Assembly (NCBI RefSeq): GCF_024584515.1
Contig: NZ_CP102173.1
Coordinates: forward strand, 2,914,001 to 2,978,000
Direction of reading: 5' to 3'
From: Aeromicrobium wangtongii
GTDB taxonomy: Bacteria > Actinomycetota > Actinomycetes > Propionibacteriales > Nocardioidaceae
DNA: 64,000 nt
Numbering within the stretch: the stretch's first letter is position 1; each line of letters begins with the position of its first letter. The notes under the pieces are model-generated. The model saw only the letters and a list, made by a program, of their open reading frames with translations, did no database searches and was not told where the DNA came from. Made by a program: the position numbers and the translations under genes. This document shows positions 33,542 through 42,073 of this stretch, piece by piece.

Positions 33542-35133
33542 GCGGCCTCTCCCCCGGTCATGGCGGTGCCGAGGTCCTGGGGGGTGACCGTCGACGGGTC
33601 GAACGTGCCCACGAGACGTCCGCGGAGGATGACCTGGATCGTGTCGGACAGACCGATGAGCTCGTCCAGGTCTGCCGAGATGAGCAGGACCGCCAGGCCC
33701 TTGCGGCGGGCCCGCTTGATGTGGTCCCAGATGGCTGCCTGGGCGCCGACGTCGACGCCGCGGGTGGGATGCGATGCGATCAGCAGGACCGGGTCGCCGC
33801 TCATCTCGCGGCCCACGATCAGCTTCTGCTGGTTGCCGCCGGACAGCGCGCGGGCGGGGGTGTCGATGCCCGGGGCACGCACGTCGTAGTCGCGGACGAT
33901 GCGCTCGGTGTCCTTGCGGGCGCCCTTGCGGTTGATCCACATGCCCCCGACGCGGGGCGGACGGGTCTGCTCGCGAGCGTTCTTGCGCTTGAACCACGTG
34001 CCCTTGCGGTTGAACCACATGCGCTTGACGCTGGGCGGGCGGGTCTGGTGACCCAGGATGCGGTTCTCCCACAACGGGGCGTCCAGCAGCAGCCCGTGCC
34101 GGTGCCGGTCCTCGGGGATGTAGCCGATACCGGCCTCACGCAGCTTGCGGGTGTGCCACTCGGTGACGTCCTTGTCGCCGAGGCGGATCGTCCCGGACGT
34201 CGGGATGCGCATGCCCATGATGGTCTCGACGAGCTCGGCCTGCCCGTTGCCCTCGACTCCGGCGATGCCCAGGACCTCGCCGCGGCGGATGTCCAACGAC
34301 ACGTCGGTGAGCAGGTTGCGGCCGAACTCGTCGGTCAGGGTGATGTCGGTCAGCGAGAGCTCCACGACATCGGTGACCGTGGACTCGCCGGTCTCGGGCG
34401 ACGGCAGCTCGGAGCCGACCATCAGCTCGGCCAGCTCGTGCTTGGTCGCGGTGCGCGGATCGGCCGTCCCGACCGTCGTGCCGCGGCGCATGACCGTGAT
34501 GTCGTCGGCGATGTCGAGCACCTCGTCGAGCTTGTGCGAGATGAACAGCACCGAGTTGCCGGCGTCCTTGAGCTCGCGCAGGTTGGCGAACAACGCGTCG
34601 ACCTCCTGCGGCACGAGGACGGCGGTGGGCTCGTCGAGGATGATGACGCGGGCGCCGCGGTACAGGACCTTGGCGATCTCGAGGCGCTGGCGGGCCGCCA
34701 CGCCGAGCTTCTCGACCATCACGTCGGGGTCGAGGTCGAAACCGAAGCGGTCGGAGATGCGGCGGATCTCGGCGCGCGCGCCGTCGCCGATGCCGTGCAG
34801 CTTCTCGGCGCCGAGCACCATGTTCTCCAGGACCGTCAGGTTGTCGGCCAGCATGAAGTGCTGGAAGACCATGCCGACGCCGGCCTCGATCGCCTCGGTC
34901 GGCGACTTGAGGACCACTTCCTTGCCCTCGATCGTGATGGTGCCCTCATCAGGGCGCTGGACGCCGTACAAGATCTTCATCAGCGTCGACTTGCCGGCGC
35001 CGTTCTCGCCGATCAGCGCGTGGACGGTGCCCGCCCGGATCGTCAGGTCGACATCATGATTGGCGATGACACCGGGGAATCGTTTGCCGATTCCCCGCAG
35101 CTGCACCGCGTCAACTGCAGACGGCACGGACAC
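33538..35133 (-). CDS. Nucleoside/sugar ABC transporter ATPase, with internal tandem duplication
   Basis: A 531-residue double-ATPase of the RbsA/NupO type. First domain: GENGAGKST near residue 42. Second domain: SGGNQQKLIVGREM near residue 435; its Walker A region is degenerate (GVEGNGQAEL near 287), as is usual. Near residues 353-404 a unit beginning TRPP and ending MW[FI]NRKG occurs twice (78-bp tandem duplication), with a third partial copy TWFKRKN. The GTG at 35133 is taken as start; GTG at 35127 has better ribosome-site spacing and is nearly equal. Confidence 0.93.
   Translation of the reverse strand: MSVPSAVDAVQLRGIGKRFPGVIANHDVDLTIRAGTVHALIGENGAGKSTLMKILYGVQRPDEGTITIEGKEVVLKSPTEAIEAGVGMVFQHFMLADNLTVLENMVLGAEKLHGIGDGARAEIRRISDRFGFDLDPDVMVEKLGVAARQRLEIAKVLYRGARVIILDEPTAVLVPQEVDALFANLRELKDAGNSVLFISHKLDEVLDIADDITVMRRGTTVGTADPRTATKHELAELMVGSELPSPETGESTVTDVVELSLTDITLTDEFGRNLLTDVSLDIRRGEVLGIAGVEGNGQAELVETIMGMRIPTSGTIRLGDKDVTEWHTRKLREAGIGYIPEDRHRHGLLLDAPLWENRILGHQTRPPSVKRMWFNRKGTWFKRKNAREQTRPPRVGGMWINRKGARKDTERIVRDYDVRAPGIDTPARALSGGNQQKLIVGREMSGDPVLLIASHPTRGVDVGAQAAIWDHIKRARRKGLAVLLISADLDELIGLSDTIQVILRGRLVGTFDPSTVTPQDLGTAMTGGEAA
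33922..34077. repeat. 78-bp tandem duplication inside ABC ATPase gene
   Basis: Two units begin GCCCTTGCGGTTGA at 33922 and 34000, exactly 78 bases (26 codons) apart. About the first 47 bases of each match closely, and a third partial copy lies at 33981-33999. The reading frame is kept. Confidence 0.8.
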
Positions 35134-35177
35134 TCCCTACGTACGACATTCGCGACGGACAAGGCATGGTAGACGAC

Positions 35178-35220
35178 GACGAACCTGGGCTGGACGCTAC
35201 CGCGCCGGCCCAGGCTCGTC
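35178..35220 (-). terminator. Hairpin between BMP lipoprotein and ABC ATPase genes
   Basis: Thirteen-base arms (35178-35190, 35208-35220) pairing at 12 Watson-Crick positions plus one G-U on the minus-strand RNA. It lies 39 bases beyond the lipoprotein stop. Such a hairpin could let the binding protein be made in excess of the membrane subunits, or protect its mRNA. Confidence 0.6.
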
Positions 35221-35258
35221 ATCGGGGTGTTACTGGTCTTGCAAGGTTTTCTGCGGTA

Positions 35259-36344
35259 CTACGGCTTGGTCGGGATGTCCTTGATCTCGCCGTCGACGAT
35301 CTTGGCCTTGTAGCCGTCGATGTCGGCCTGCAGGTCCTTGATCTCCGGGTTGGCCGTGGAGTAGCCGACGCCGTCAGCCTTCAGGTCGTAGACCTGGAAG
35401 CTGGTCAGCGGCTTGCCGTCGTTGACCGACTTGACGAAGTCGTACGACGCCGTGTCGACGCGCTTGAGCATCGACGTCAGGATGAACGGCTTCTGCGCAG
35501 CGGTGGCCGTCAGGTACTGATCGGAGTCGACACCGATCGCCCAGTTGCCCTCGCCGGCCTCGACAGCGGCGTCGAAGACGCCCGAGCCCGAGCCGCCGGC
35601 AGCGTGGTAGACCACGTCGGCGCCCTTGTCGAACTCACCCGTCGCGGCAGCCTTGCCACCGGCGGGGTCACCGAAGCCGGACAGGTCCGACTCCTGGATG
35701 TACGCGACCTCGACCTTGATGTCGGGCTTGGCGGCCTTGGCGCCCGCGGTGTAGCCGGCCTCGAACTTCTGGATCAGGTCGTTGTTGACGCCACCGACGA
35801 AGCCGATGGTGCCCGACTTGCTCTTCGTGGCGGCGGCGACGCCGACCAGGAAGGAGCCCTGCTCCTCGGCGAAGCCGAGGTACGCGACGTTGTCGTTGGC
35901 CTTGTCGTCGGGGTCGAATCCGTCGACGACCGCGAAGTTCACCTCGGGGAAGTCCGGAGCGACGGCGTTGACCGACTCGCTGTAGGCGAAGCCCACACCG
36001 ATGATCGCGGTGGCGCCGTTCTCGGCCATGTTGCGCAGACGGTCCTCGCGAGCCGACTCGGCCTCGTCGTCGGTCGCCTCGCCCTCGATGCAGGTCGCGT
36101 CGAAGTCGGCAACGGCCTTCTCGACACCGGCGTAGGCCGAGTCGTTGAAGGAGCGGTCGCCGCGGCCGCCGACGTCGTACGCCAGGCCGATCTTCGGCCC
36201 GTCGCCATCAGCGGTCTTGCAGACATCGTCACTGGCGGCCTTCTTGTCCTTGCCGCTGCCACCCTCACTGTCGCTGCCCCCACAGCCCGCAAGAGCGATC
36301 GCTGCAACGGCGGCAACAGCGGAAAGCTTGGTCAATCGACGCAA
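35259..36344 (-). CDS. BMP-family nucleoside-binding lipoprotein
   Basis: A 361-residue periplasmic-type binding lipoprotein. The best start is TTG at 36342-36344, five to six bases after GAGGAGG; no ATG or GTG fits. The signal peptide ends in the lipobox LAGC near residue 20, followed by a Gly/Ser/Lys linker. The PnrA/BMP fold shows KIGLAYDVGGRGDRSFND near 50 and GVDSDQY near 275. These proteins bind nucleosides and deliver them to the RnsABC/NupOPQ-type transporter encoded just downstream. Confidence 0.94.
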   Translation of the reverse strand: MRRLTKLSAVAAVAAIALAGCGGSDSEGGSGKDKKAASDDVCKTADGDGPKIGLAYDVGGRGDRSFNDSAYAGVEKAVADFDATCIEGEATDDEAESAREDRLRNMAENGATAIIGVGFAYSESVNAVAPDFPEVNFAVVDGFDPDDKANDNVAYLGFAEEQGSFLVGVAAATKSKSGTIGFVGGVNNDLIQKFEAGYTAGAKAAKPDIKVEVAYIQESDLSGFGDPAGGKAAATGEFDKGADVVYHAAGGSGSGVFDAAVEAGEGNWAIGVDSDQYLTATAAQKPFILTSMLKRVDTASYDFVKSVNDGKPLTSFQVYDLKADGVGYSTANPEIKDLQADIDGYKAKIVDGEIKDIPTKP

Positions 36345-36386
36345 AATTCCTCCTCGGTACGGAGCCGGGGAGCCCGGCACTCGAGT

Positions 36387-36402
36387 CTGACCTTAATGTC
36401 AG
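36387..36402. promoter_or_regulatory. Palindrome and possible -10 of the nucleoside uptake operon
   Basis: CTGAC-CTTAAT-GTCAG, with TAAGGT on the minus strand as a TANNNT -10 candidate. It lies about 45-60 bases upstream of the BMP TTG start. A regulator binding here would block the promoter; none is encoded nearby. Confidence 0.4.
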
Positions 36403-36484
36403 GGCCATGGGTCCCGGACACCGATCCCCCAAAAGGAGTGCGGCGTAACCGTATCTTCACCTGCGCGGTTGCAGGGGGTGAGAC

Positions 36485-37657
36485 TCAGCTCACAGCAGCC
36501 ATCGCGAGCACCTTCGCGCCGACGGCGATCGCCCGCTCGTCGACCCGCAGGTTGCCCTGGTGCAGGTCGTAGGTCGGGCCGTCCGGGGTGCGGGTGCCCA
36601 GGCGCCCCATCGATCCCGGGACCGCCTCGACGTACCAGGCGAAGTCCTCGCCGCCGAGGCTCTGCGCCGTGGTGGCCACTCCCCCGGGGCCGAGGGCCTG
36701 TGTCACGGCGCGCCGCAGGGTCTGGGTCGCGCCGAAGTCGTTGACGACGGGCGGGACGCCTCGGACGTAGTGGACGTCGGCGCTGACACCGAAGGGCTCG
36801 ATGATGTCGCTGATCAGCCCTCGGACGAGGTGCTCGGCCTGGTGCCACGCGGCCGGGTCGAGCATCCGCAGCGTGCCGCTGAGCTCACCGGTGGACGGGA
36901 TGACATTGGCCGCGTTGCCGGAGTGGATCTGGCCCCACACCATGCTGGCGCCGGCCCGCGGGTCGAAACGCCTGGACAGCACGGCCGGCAGCTGGGTCAG
37001 CAGATTGCCCAGCGCGAAGGTCAGGTCCTCGGTGAGGTGAGGGCGCGAGGTGTGCCCGCCCCGTCCGCTGAGCGTGACGTGGATCTGGTCCGAGGCGCCG
37101 GTGATGGGCCCCTCCCGCAGGCCGACCTGACCGACGTCCAGTGATGGATCGCAGTGCAGCGCGAAGATGCGGGACACGCCCCTCAGCGCGCCGGCGGCCA
37201 GCAGCTTCAGTGCTCCGCCGGGCATGACCTCCTCGGCGGGCTGGAAGATCATCCGGACGCGCACGGGCAGGAGGCCATCGACGTGGGCCTCCGCGAGGGC
37301 GACGGCGGCGCCCAGCATGGCTGCCATGTGCACGTCGTGGCCGCAGGAGTGGGAGACGCCGGGCACGATCGACTTCCAGGGATCCTGGGAGGTCTCGATG
37401 ACCGGCAGGGCGTCCAGATCGGCCCGCAGGGCCACGACGGGGCCTGCCTCGGGCCCGATCTCGGCCATCAGCCCGGTGCCGTCGAACCGTTCGAACGGGA
37501 TGCCGATCTTGTCCATCCAGGTCGCGATCAGGTCGGTGGTGCGCTGCTCGTGCCAGGACAGCTCGGGGTGCGCGTGCAGGTCACGACGCACCTCGATGAG
37601 GTCGGGCGCGACGATGTCCACAGAACGCGCGAGCGACTCGGCCAAGGTCAACGACAT
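36485..37657 (-). CDS. M20-family amidohydrolase
   Basis: A 390-residue metallo-amidohydrolase of the IAA-amino-acid hydrolase/N-acyl-amino-acid hydrolase branch. Metal-site motifs include RRDLHAHPELSWHE near residue 25, SHSCGHDVHMA near 103, QPAEE near 140, and a C-terminal SLGGEDFAW. GAAGGA lies directly before the ATG. The substrate is probably an N-acylated amino acid or similar amide. It is separated from the BMP gene by a promoter region. Confidence 0.92.
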   Translation of the reverse strand: MSLTLAESLARSVDIVAPDLIEVRRDLHAHPELSWHEQRTTDLIATWMDKIGIPFERFDGTGLMAEIGPEAGPVVALRADLDALPVIETSQDPWKSIVPGVSHSCGHDVHMAAMLGAAVALAEAHVDGLLPVRVRMIFQPAEEVMPGGALKLLAAGALRGVSRIFALHCDPSLDVGQVGLREGPITGASDQIHVTLSGRGGHTSRPHLTEDLTFALGNLLTQLPAVLSRRFDPRAGASMVWGQIHSGNAANVIPSTGELSGTLRMLDPAAWHQAEHLVRGLISDIIEPFGVSADVHYVRGVPPVVNDFGATQTLRRAVTQALGPGGVATTAQSLGGEDFAWYVEAVPGSMGRLGTRTPDGPTYDLHQGNLRVDERAIAVGAKVLAMAAVS

Positions 37658-37692
37658 TCCTTCAGGTTATCCCTCACCCGGGACCGTCGTCC

Positions 37693-38130
37693 TCAGGAGG
37701 TGCCGGGCTCCAGCGAGCGGCGGATCTGCTCGACCGTCTCGTCGGCCAGGGCCGCGAGCTTCGGCTTGACCACCAGCGGTGCGACGAAGCGGACCGGGCC
37801 GTGGAACTGGAAGTCGGCGCGATAGTGGATCTGCGTCCGGTCACCGTCGCGGGTGAACGTCATCGAGTCGGTGGCCGTGGCCGTCTTGTTCATGCCCCGC
37901 GCGCAGAAGAACGTGGGCCGGTCGAAACCGATCGTCTCGTAGGTCAGGTCGGTCTCACGGCCGGCGAAGCGGGACCGGTTGGCGTACGTCGTGCCGAGCC
38001 CACCGTCACCCGCGGTCCGCTCGGTCCGGATCGTGCCGGGGTCCCACTGGTTGGTGTTCTCGAAGTTGCTGAGGTAGTCGAAGACGTCCTCAACCGATCT
38101 CGACACCGTGAAGGTCCGCTCGACGTGCAT
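37693..38130 (-). CDS. SRPBCC-family (START-like) protein
   Basis: A 145-residue polyketide-cyclase/START-like protein beginning MHVERTFTVSRSVEDVFDYLSNFENTNQWDPGT-like, the usual SRPBCC start. These fold around a hydrophobic ligand; no catalytic residues are evident. The ATG at 38128-38130 has GGTGGAGG just upstream. The 3' end of the MFS gene overlaps this start by 41 bases in another frame, so the two are translationally linked. Confidence 0.85.
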   Translation of the reverse strand: MHVERTFTVSRSVEDVFDYLSNFENTNQWDPGTIRTERTAGDGGLGTTYANRSRFAGRETDLTYETIGFDRPTFFCARGMNKTATATDSMTFTRDGDRTQIHYRADFQFHGPVRFVAPLVVKPKLAALADETVEQIRRSLEPGTS

Positions 38131-39388
38131 TCCTCCACCGTAGATCGCGCAGCACCTGCCGCAACTCCTCGCGCTCGGCGTCCTGGTTGCGGTAGAACCA
38201 GGCCAGGCCGGCCGCGATGCCGAGCAGGGTGATGCCGCCGCCACCGATCATCATCCAGCGGGCGCCGAAGGTCTCGCCGACCCAGCCGACCAGCGGTGCC
38301 CCGACGGGGGTGCCGCCCATGAACACCATCAGGTACAGGGCGGCGACGCGGCCGCGCATCATGGGGCTGGAGGTCAGCTGGATCGTGGCGTTGGCCGAGG
38401 TGATCATCGTCAGCGCGCACAGCCCCAGCACCGGGAGGATCGCGGCGAAGGTCGCGTACGTGGGCATCAGCCCGGCGATGATCTCGACGACGCCGAAGGC
38501 TGCGCCGGCGAGCACCACGACGCGCAGGCGCGGCCGGGAACGTCGGGCCGCGAGCAACGCTCCCGCGAGCGATCCGATCGCCATGATCGAGGCCAGCAAG
38601 CCGTATCCCCCCGCACCCTTGCCGTAGACCTCGGTGGCCATGAGGGCGCTGGTCATCTGGAAGTTCATCCCGAACGTGCCCACGAAGAAGACCGAGATCA
38701 GGATCAGCACCAGGTCGGGGCGCGACCGGACGTACGCGACGCCGTCGCGCACCGCGCGCTTGCGGGAGCCGGTGACCTGCGCCGGGGTGAGCCGCGACGG
38801 GTCGAGCATCTGCAACGACATCAGCACGGCCAGATAGCTCAGCGCGTTGACCAGGATGACCCATCCGGCGCCCTCGACGCCCGAGCCGAGGGCCGCGATG
38901 AGCCCGCCGGCGATCGCCGGACCGATCATGCGGGCCAGGTTGAACGAGGCCGAGTTCAGTCCGACGGCGTTCGACAGGTCCTTGGAACCGACGATCTCCA
39001 CGACGAACGACTGGCGCGCGGGCGCGTCGAACGCCGTGCCGATGCCGAACAGGAACGACAGCAGGTAGACGTGCCAGGTCTGCACCGCCCCGGTGACGGC
39101 CAGGATGCCCAGCAGTGCGGCGGGCAGCGCCATCGCCACCTGCGTGATCCGCAGGACGGTGCGCTTGGGCATCCGGTCGGCCACGACGCCGGCGATGGGC
39201 GAGAACAGCAGCGCAGGCAGCAGCTGCAGGCCGGTCGTGATGCCCAGTGCGGTGCCGCTGTTGGTCAGCTGCAGCACCAGCCAGTCCTGGCCGATGCGCT
39301 GCATCCACGTGCCCGTGTTGGAGACGATCGCCCCGAGGAGGTAGATGCGGTAGTTCCGCACCGCCAGGGCGCTGAACGTGGGGCTCAC
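38090..39388 (-). CDS. MFS transporter (DHA3/enterobactin-exporter-like)
   Basis: A 432-residue twelve-TM exporter with NRIYLLG-like N-terminus, GTWMQRIGQDWLVLQL near residue 27, and RMPKRTVLR in the TM2-3 loop. This is the DHA3 drug or siderophore efflux type. I chose GTG at 39386-39388, which overlaps the MarR stop (GTGA), rather than a longer frame with a polar extension. It is regulated with the upstream marR gene. Confidence 0.92.
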   Translation of the reverse strand: MSPTFSALAVRNYRIYLLGAIVSNTGTWMQRIGQDWLVLQLTNSGTALGITTGLQLLPALLFSPIAGVVADRMPKRTVLRITQVAMALPAALLGILAVTGAVQTWHVYLLSFLFGIGTAFDAPARQSFVVEIVGSKDLSNAVGLNSASFNLARMIGPAIAGGLIAALGSGVEGAGWVILVNALSYLAVLMSLQMLDPSRLTPAQVTGSRKRAVRDGVAYVRSRPDLVLILISVFFVGTFGMNFQMTSALMATEVYGKGAGGYGLLASIMAIGSLAGALLAARRSRPRLRVVVLAGAAFGVVEIIAGLMPTYATFAAILPVLGLCALTMITSANATIQLTSSPMMRGRVAALYLMVFMGGTPVGAPLVGWVGETFGARWMMIGGGGITLLGIAAGLAWFYRNQDAEREELRQVLRDLRWRNARRADLHGVEIG

Positions 39389-39798
39389 GAAGTGGCCAGC
39401 CGTTCCTGGAGCGCGGCAGCCTCCTTCAAGGTGGCGCGCTCGGCGGCGGTCAGCTGGGCCAGGGCGGTCGACAGCCACAGGTCACGGCGGTCCCGCTCCT
39501 CGGCCAGCACCGCATCGCCCTTGGCGGACAACGAGATCAGCACCTGCCGCCCGTCGTCGGGGTGCGGCTCGCGGATCGCGAACCCGTCATCGACCAAGCA
39601 GGTCAGCGTGCGCGTGATCGACGGCGGACGGACCCGCTCGTGGGACGCGATGGCGCCGGGCGTGGACTTGCCGAGCGTGTCGATCGCGCCCAGCACCGAC
39701 AGCTGGGTGGGGGTGAGATCGCTCTGCCGCTCCTGGCGGAGGCGACGGTTCAGGCGCGCGACGGAGCGCGCTATCTGGTGGGCTTCATCGGTCGGCAT
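39385..39798 (-). CDS. MarR-family transcriptional regulator
   Basis: A 137-residue winged-helix regulator: recognition region SITRTLTCLVDDGFAIREPHPDDGR near residues 60-85. AAGGAG lies just before the ATG. It leads a marR-MFS-SRPBCC operon, and a palindromic site lies immediately upstream, so it probably represses its own operon until a phenolic or similar drug-like ligand binds. Confidence 0.93.
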   Translation of the reverse strand: MPTDEAHQIARSVARLNRRLRQERQSDLTPTQLSVLGAIDTLGKSTPGAIASHERVRPPSITRTLTCLVDDGFAIREPHPDDGRQVLISLSAKGDAVLAEERDRRDLWLSTALAQLTAAERATLKEAAALQERLATS

Positions 39799-39810
39799 GT
39801 CTCCTTAGCG

Positions 39811-39829
39811 TAGCAAATTACCTATGCTA
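39811..39829. promoter_or_regulatory. Probable MarR operator
   Basis: TAGCA-AATTACCTA-TGCTA, five-base arms and a nine-base A/T-rich centre, 13 bases upstream of the marR start. It overlaps the promoter (TAGCAT/TAGGTA -10-like sequence on the minus strand), the standard layout of an autorepressed marR operon. Confidence 0.6.
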
Positions 39830-39859
39830 ATCAAAACCGCTGACCGTCCACCGGTCCCG

Positions 39860-41194
39860 TCACGGCATCAGGCCCAGACTGCCGCAGTTGCTCGGCGCCG
39901 CGGCCCCGGACAGCCGATCGGTCATCCATGCCAGAGCCGTCGGGTAGGCCAGCAGCATGCCCTCGAGGTGGTGCAGCACCAGCTGGTCCCGGTCGCCCGG
40001 CAGTGCCGGGAGCCCCACCGGCAGGTAACGGACCGCCGCCCCCTTGCCACACCAGTCCTTGGCCAGCTGCTTGACCATGCCGTGCGGCACGGTGTTGTCA
40101 CCCAGCGCGGTCGCGATCAGGGTCGCGCCCTTCGGCTTGAGCCGGCCGATGCGCTGGTCGTCGATGACCTTGGCCAGCAGCGGCTCGGAGTCGACGACCT
40201 GGCCGAGTGTCTTGCCGTCGACGGTCCACGCGCCGGACTTGGCCAGCGGGTAGCTCGCGATCACGTCGGCGATGCACATCGTGGCGGTGTCGGCCAGCAT
40301 CTTCTTCCCGCTGGCATTGAGGTTGCGGTCGAAGACGGGCACCAGCTCGGGGTTGGAGTCGAGGAACCCGTTCATCGCCAGCCCCATGGCCGCGCTGATC
40401 AAGCCGCCCTCTGCGCCGGCCATCGTGGTGCGGGCATTGGCCGGCGGAGCACCCACGTAGGACGCCACCAGGTTCACGTCGGGCGCGTACGTCGGCTGCA
40501 GCTCCACGGCCGCGCCGGAGGCTCCGCCGCCCTGGCTGTAGCCCCAGGCGCCGAACTTCGTCCCGGCCGGGATCGAGACGCCTGGCAGCTTCTTGACCGC
40601 GCGCGCGACGTCCAGCATGGCGTGCCCGGTCGAGACCCGGTTGAGGTAGTGGTGCCGCCGGTCGGTGGCGCCAAGACCCACGTAGTCGGTGAGGGCGACC
40701 GCCACCCCCTTGTTGAGCAGACCGCTCATCTGGATCAGGTCGTAGGTCAGCGTCAGCGTGTTGCCGTCACTGCCGATGCCCAGGTTGATCGGGTGCTCCA
40801 GCCCCAGCGAGGGCGCACACTGGTCGCCCGATCCGATCGTGCCCGAACCGAATGCCACGACGGGCCGCGGGCCGGGCCCGCGCCACGCGACCGTGGGCTC
40901 GATGTAGGCGCCGGTCACCGCGACCGGACGGCCGGCTGAGTCGATCGAGCTGTACATCAGCCGCGTCGCCTTGCCCGGGAACACCACCGGGAGGTTGAGC
41001 GACAGCGGCATCGGCTCGGACCTGATCAGCGAGCCCGGACTGGCCGGGATCTGCGCCGGCGGGTCGTAGAACGCAGGAATCTGGATGCCTCGCGACTCGC
41101 CGGCAGTTGCCGCCGGCGGCACCACCGCCCAGCTTGCGGCCACCAGGCCTAGCGACATCAGGACGGCGATCGGACGGTGACGACGACGCTTCAC
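39860..41194 (-). CDS. Secreted lipase-family (LIP-type) alpha/beta hydrolase
   Basis: A 444-residue secreted hydrolase. The signal peptide (KRRRHRPIAVLMSLGLVAASWAVVPPAATA-like, about 1-32) is preceded by GTG 41192-41194 with GGGGGAAC before it; a longer ATG-like start is possible. The nucleophile elbow GYSQGG is near residue 215. Such proteins are the secretory-lipase family of actinobacteria and fungi acting on triacylglycerols or similar esters. It is monocistronic. Confidence 0.88.
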   Translation of the reverse strand: MKRRRHRPIAVLMSLGLVAASWAVVPPAATAGESRGIQIPAFYDPPAQIPASPGSLIRSEPMPLSLNLPVVFPGKATRLMYSSIDSAGRPVAVTGAYIEPTVAWRGPGPRPVVAFGSGTIGSGDQCAPSLGLEHPINLGIGSDGNTLTLTYDLIQMSGLLNKGVAVALTDYVGLGATDRRHHYLNRVSTGHAMLDVARAVKKLPGVSIPAGTKFGAWGYSQGGGASGAAVELQPTYAPDVNLVASYVGAPPANARTTMAGAEGGLISAAMGLAMNGFLDSNPELVPVFDRNLNASGKKMLADTATMCIADVIASYPLAKSGAWTVDGKTLGQVVDSEPLLAKVIDDQRIGRLKPKGATLIATALGDNTVPHGMVKQLAKDWCGKGAAVRYLPVGLPALPGDRDQLVLHHLEGMLLAYPTALAWMTDRLSGAAAPSNCGSLGLMP

Positions 41195-41271
41195 AGTTCC
41201 CCCAGTGTTGTAAATCACAGTTGCGCGTCACCCTAGGGCCTCCCCGTCGTCGAGGGAAGAGTGGGAACAAC

Positions 41272-41317
41272 GACGTCATCCCGGGCGAGCCGCGTGCGGC
41301 TCTCCCGGGATGACGTC
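41272..41317 (-). terminator. Strong terminator of the sdhCAB operon
   Basis: Perfect 14-bp outer stem (41272-41285 with 41304-41317), one mismatch, then a 6-bp inner stem GAGCCG/CGGCTC and a CGTG loop. It begins ten bases beyond the sdhB stop codon. Confidence 0.9.
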
Positions 41318-41326
41318 AGGGGTTGC

Positions 41327-42073
41327 TCAGGCCTTGCCCTTGGAGAGCGCTCCGAGGAGGTCCCGGTTGAGCCGGCTGATGGTGTCCAGCGGGATGCCCT
41401 TGGGGCATGCCGCCGTGCACTCACCGATGTTGGTGCAGCTGCCGAAGCCCTCGTGGTCGTGCTGCTCGACCATGCCGATGACGCGCGAGTCACGTTCCGG
41501 CTGACCCTGCGGGAGCAGGCCCAGGTGGGTGATCTTCGCGGCGGTGAACAGCATGCCCGAGCCGTTGGGGCACGCCGCGACGCACGCGCCACAGCCGATG
41601 CAGGCCGCCGACTCGAAGGCGTGGTCGGCATCCTTCTTCGGCACCGGGAGGTTGTTGGCCTCGGGAGCCGAACCGGTCGGCGCGGAGATGTAGCCGCCGG
41701 CCTGGATGATGCGGTCGAACGAGGACCGGTCGACGACGAGGTCCTTGATGACCGGAAAGGCACCGGCACGCCACGGCTCGACGTCGACGACGGCGCCGTC
41801 CTCGAAGCTGCGCATGTGCAGCTGGCAGGTCGTGGTGACCTGCGGGCCGTGCGCCTGCCCGTTGATCACGACACCGCAGGCGCCACAGATGCCCTCACGG
41901 CAGTCGTGGTCGAAGGCGATCGGGTCGTCACCGGCCAGCGTGAGCTGCTCGTTGAGGACGTCGAGCATCTCCAGGAACGACATGTCCTTGCTGACGTTCT
42001 CGACGCCATAGGTGACCATCTTGCCCTTGTCGTCGGCGTTCTTCTGACGCCACACCCGTACGGTGATGTTCAC
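41327..42073 (-). CDS. sdhB: Succinate dehydrogenase iron-sulfur subunit
   Basis: A 248-residue subunit carrying the three clusters of complex II: [2Fe-2S] [10 protein letters not shown] near residue 60, [4Fe-4S] [12 protein letters not shown] near 145, and the [3Fe-4S] region [14 protein letters not shown] near 215. GTG start at 42071-42073 overlaps the sdhA stop (GTGA); the upstream open frame is a shadow. It passes electrons from SdhA to quinone at SdhC. Confidence 0.96.
   Translation of the reverse strand: MNITVRVWRQKNADDKGKMVTYGVENVSKDMSFLEMLDVLNEQLTLAGDDPIAFDHDCREGICGACGVVINGQAHGPQVTTTCQLHMRSFEDGAVVDVEPWRAGAFPVIKDLVVDRSSFDRIIQAGGYISAPTGSAPEANNLPVPKKDADHAFESAACIGCGACVAACPNGSGMLFTAAKITHLGLLPQGQPERDSRVIGMVEQHDHEGFGSCTNIGECTAACPKGIPLDTISRLNRDLLGALSKGKA

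Noticed and set aside
39838..39862. GACCG/CGGTC hairpin after the lipase gene
   Set aside because: The stem is only five bases; too weak to call a terminator.
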